Source: Aureimonas frigidaquae (lineage in GTDB: Bacteria; Pseudomonadota; Alphaproteobacteria; Rhizobiales; Rhizobiaceae). From it: 64,000 nucleotides of DNA. The stretch covers positions 44,064-108,063 of the forward strand of contig NZ_BBWR01000015.1 of assembly GCF_001463905.1 (NCBI RefSeq), written 5' to 3'. A model generated the notes under the pieces. The model did no database searches, was not told the origin of the DNA, and worked only from the letters and a program-made list of their open reading frames with translations. Of the stretch, positions 63,241 through 64,000 are shown piece by piece. Within the stretch, counting starts at the first letter, position 1. Every line of letters begins with the position of its first letter. The translations under genes were made by a program, and so were the position numbers.

Positions 63241-63930
63241 ATGGCTCAGCAGCTTCTGATGCCCAAGGCGACGGCGGTCTGGCTTGTCGACAACACCGCT
63301 CTGTCTTTCGACCAGATCGCCGAGTTCTGCAAAATGCATCCGCTCGAGATCAAGGCGATTGCCGACGGCGAGTCCGCCCAGGGTATCAAGGGGCTGGATC
63401 CGGTCATCACGGGCCAACTCTCGCGCGAGGAGATCAAGCGCGCCGAGGAGGATTCCAATTACCGGCTGAAGCTCGCGCCGCCCAAGGTCCGCGTTCCGGA
63501 ATCCAAGCGCAAGGGGCCGCGCTACACGCCGGTCTCCAAGCGTCAGGACCGCCCGAACGCCATTCTGTGGCTGGTCCGCAATCATCCCGAACTCAAGGAT
63601 GCACAGATTTCGCGCCTGGTCGGCACGACCAAGCACACGATCGAGCAGATCCGCGAGCGGACCCACTGGAACTCCGCGAGCCTGCAGCCGATGGACCCGG
63701 TGACGCTGGGCCTGTGCTCGCAGATCGATCTGGACCTCGAGGTCGAGAAGGCGTCGCGCGGGCTTCCGCGCCCGGAACAGGCCGAGGAAGAGCGCCTGCT
63801 CGCCGCCGCGCAGACCCAGAATTACGACGACCGCTCGAACAAGAGCGAGGAACTCGACGCGGCGGCCGTCTTCGCCAAGCTCAGCTCCATGCGCAATGCG
63901 CCCAAGGACGACGAAGACGACGCCTATTGA
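63241..63930 (+). CDS. trcR: DUF1013 cell-cycle regulator TrcR
   Basis: This 229-residue protein matches the DUF1013/TrcR family of alphaproteobacterial transcriptional regulators linked to the cell cycle. Its N-terminal helix-turn-helix-like part (AVWLVDNTALSFDQIAEFC, about 12-30) and central RPNAILWLVRNHPELKDAQIS with LVGTTKHTIEQIRERTHW are characteristic. The C-terminus is acidic (PKDDEDDAY). A 17-base-spaced promoter precedes it and a strong hairpin follows near the window end. Confidence 0.88.
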   Translation: MAQQLLMPKATAVWLVDNTALSFDQIAEFCKMHPLEIKAIADGESAQGIKGLDPVITGQLSREEIKRAEEDSNYRLKLAPPKVRVPESKRKGPRYTPVSKRQDRPNAILWLVRNHPELKDAQISRLVGTTKHTIEQIRERTHWNSASLQPMDPVTLGLCSQIDLDLEVEKASRGLPRPEQAEEERLLAAAQTQNYDDRSNKSEELDAAAVFAKLSSMRNAPKDDEDDAY

Positions 63931-63976
63931 TGGCTGTCTGAACGGCCGCGGCTCCGCCGGCATGATACTGACGCGA

Positions 63977-64000
63977 CCCCGCCGATACCGGCGGGGGTTT
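63977..64000 (+). terminator. terminator after trcR (cut by the window end)
   Basis: CCCCGCCG (63977-63984) and CGGCGGGG (63989-63996) form a perfect 8-bp stem with an ATAC loop, followed by G and TTT at the last bases of the window. The T-run probably continues beyond it. Confidence 0.8.

Noticed and set aside
1..64000. CRISPR arrays, tRNA or rRNA genes, insertion sequences, prophage or integration sites
   Set aside because: No direct-repeat array, tRNA-like cloverleaf, rRNA stretch, transposase or integrase was recognised while reading both strands.

Overview
The window is a 64 kb stretch of GC-rich chromosome with almost no non-coding space. It fits an alphaproteobacterium of the rhizobial order Hyphomicrobiales. 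The evidence is a ChvE-GguAB sugar importer, a putative RcdA (DUF1465 type) and a TrcR/DUF1013 gene, an NrtR-controlled nadABC operon, two candidate RirA-type iron boxes, and codon third positions so GC-biased that long shadow frames lie antisense to nearly every gene. The family cannot be fixed from sequence alone. No rRNA, tRNA, CRISPR, transposase or prophage gene was recognised, and no gap between genes exceeds about 200 bases.

Layout. 90-8303: sugar-acid catabolism (IlvD/Edd dehydratase, SMP-30 lactonase, DgoK, DgoA) followed by chvE-gguA-gguB. 8427-10181: purU-folD one-carbon pair. 10253-12874: a hybrid histidine kinase with two receivers. 12921-20699: a spermidine/putrescine-type ABC importer with a class III aminotransferase, an XRE-cupin regulator and a HisD-like dehydrogenase. 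20709-24094: a small secreted protein, a 46-codon membrane ORF and a zinc ABC importer (aztABC-like) behind a candidate Zur box. 24245-28057: sulfate importer (cysP-T-W-A). 28062-31130: VOC protein, LysR regulator, DoxX and HAD phosphatase. 31213-33971: Spy-like periplasmic protein divergent from an OmpR/sensor-kinase pair. 33979-38762: ferric iron importer (FbpABC) and a gluconate 5-dehydrogenase-like SDR. 38919-43258: nrtR and nadABC. 43246-46161: tdh, kbl and an XRE-cupin regulator. 46280-52788: siderophore-interacting protein, nikABCDE and nikR. 52766-57171: NUDIX protein and an osmoprotectant importer in yehZYXW order. 57241-64000: galE, a basic small protein, a secreted protein, an ABC exporter, rpmE, putative rcdA, a quinone oxidoreductase and trcR.

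The window is a nutrient-acquisition and central-metabolism region: seven ABC importers and one exporter, most beside their likely regulators. Several operators can be read directly. A perfect GTATGA-N16-TCATAC NikR box lies between nikA and nikR. Two NrtR-like palindromes precede nadA. A 31-bp near-perfect palindrome precedes kbl-tdh. TGA-N9-TCA boxes precede fbpA and the siderophore-interacting protein, and a Zur-like box precedes the zinc importer.

The most distinctive structural pattern is a perfect, T-tract-free stem-loop at all four junctions where a separately spaced binding-protein gene is followed by its own transporter genes (chvE/gguA, potD-like/potA-like, cysP/cysT, fbpA/fbpB). 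It is absent where the binding-protein gene is tightly coupled to the next gene. This looks like a shared post-transcriptional device for raising binding protein over membrane components. I saw no clearly new defence or biosynthetic system.
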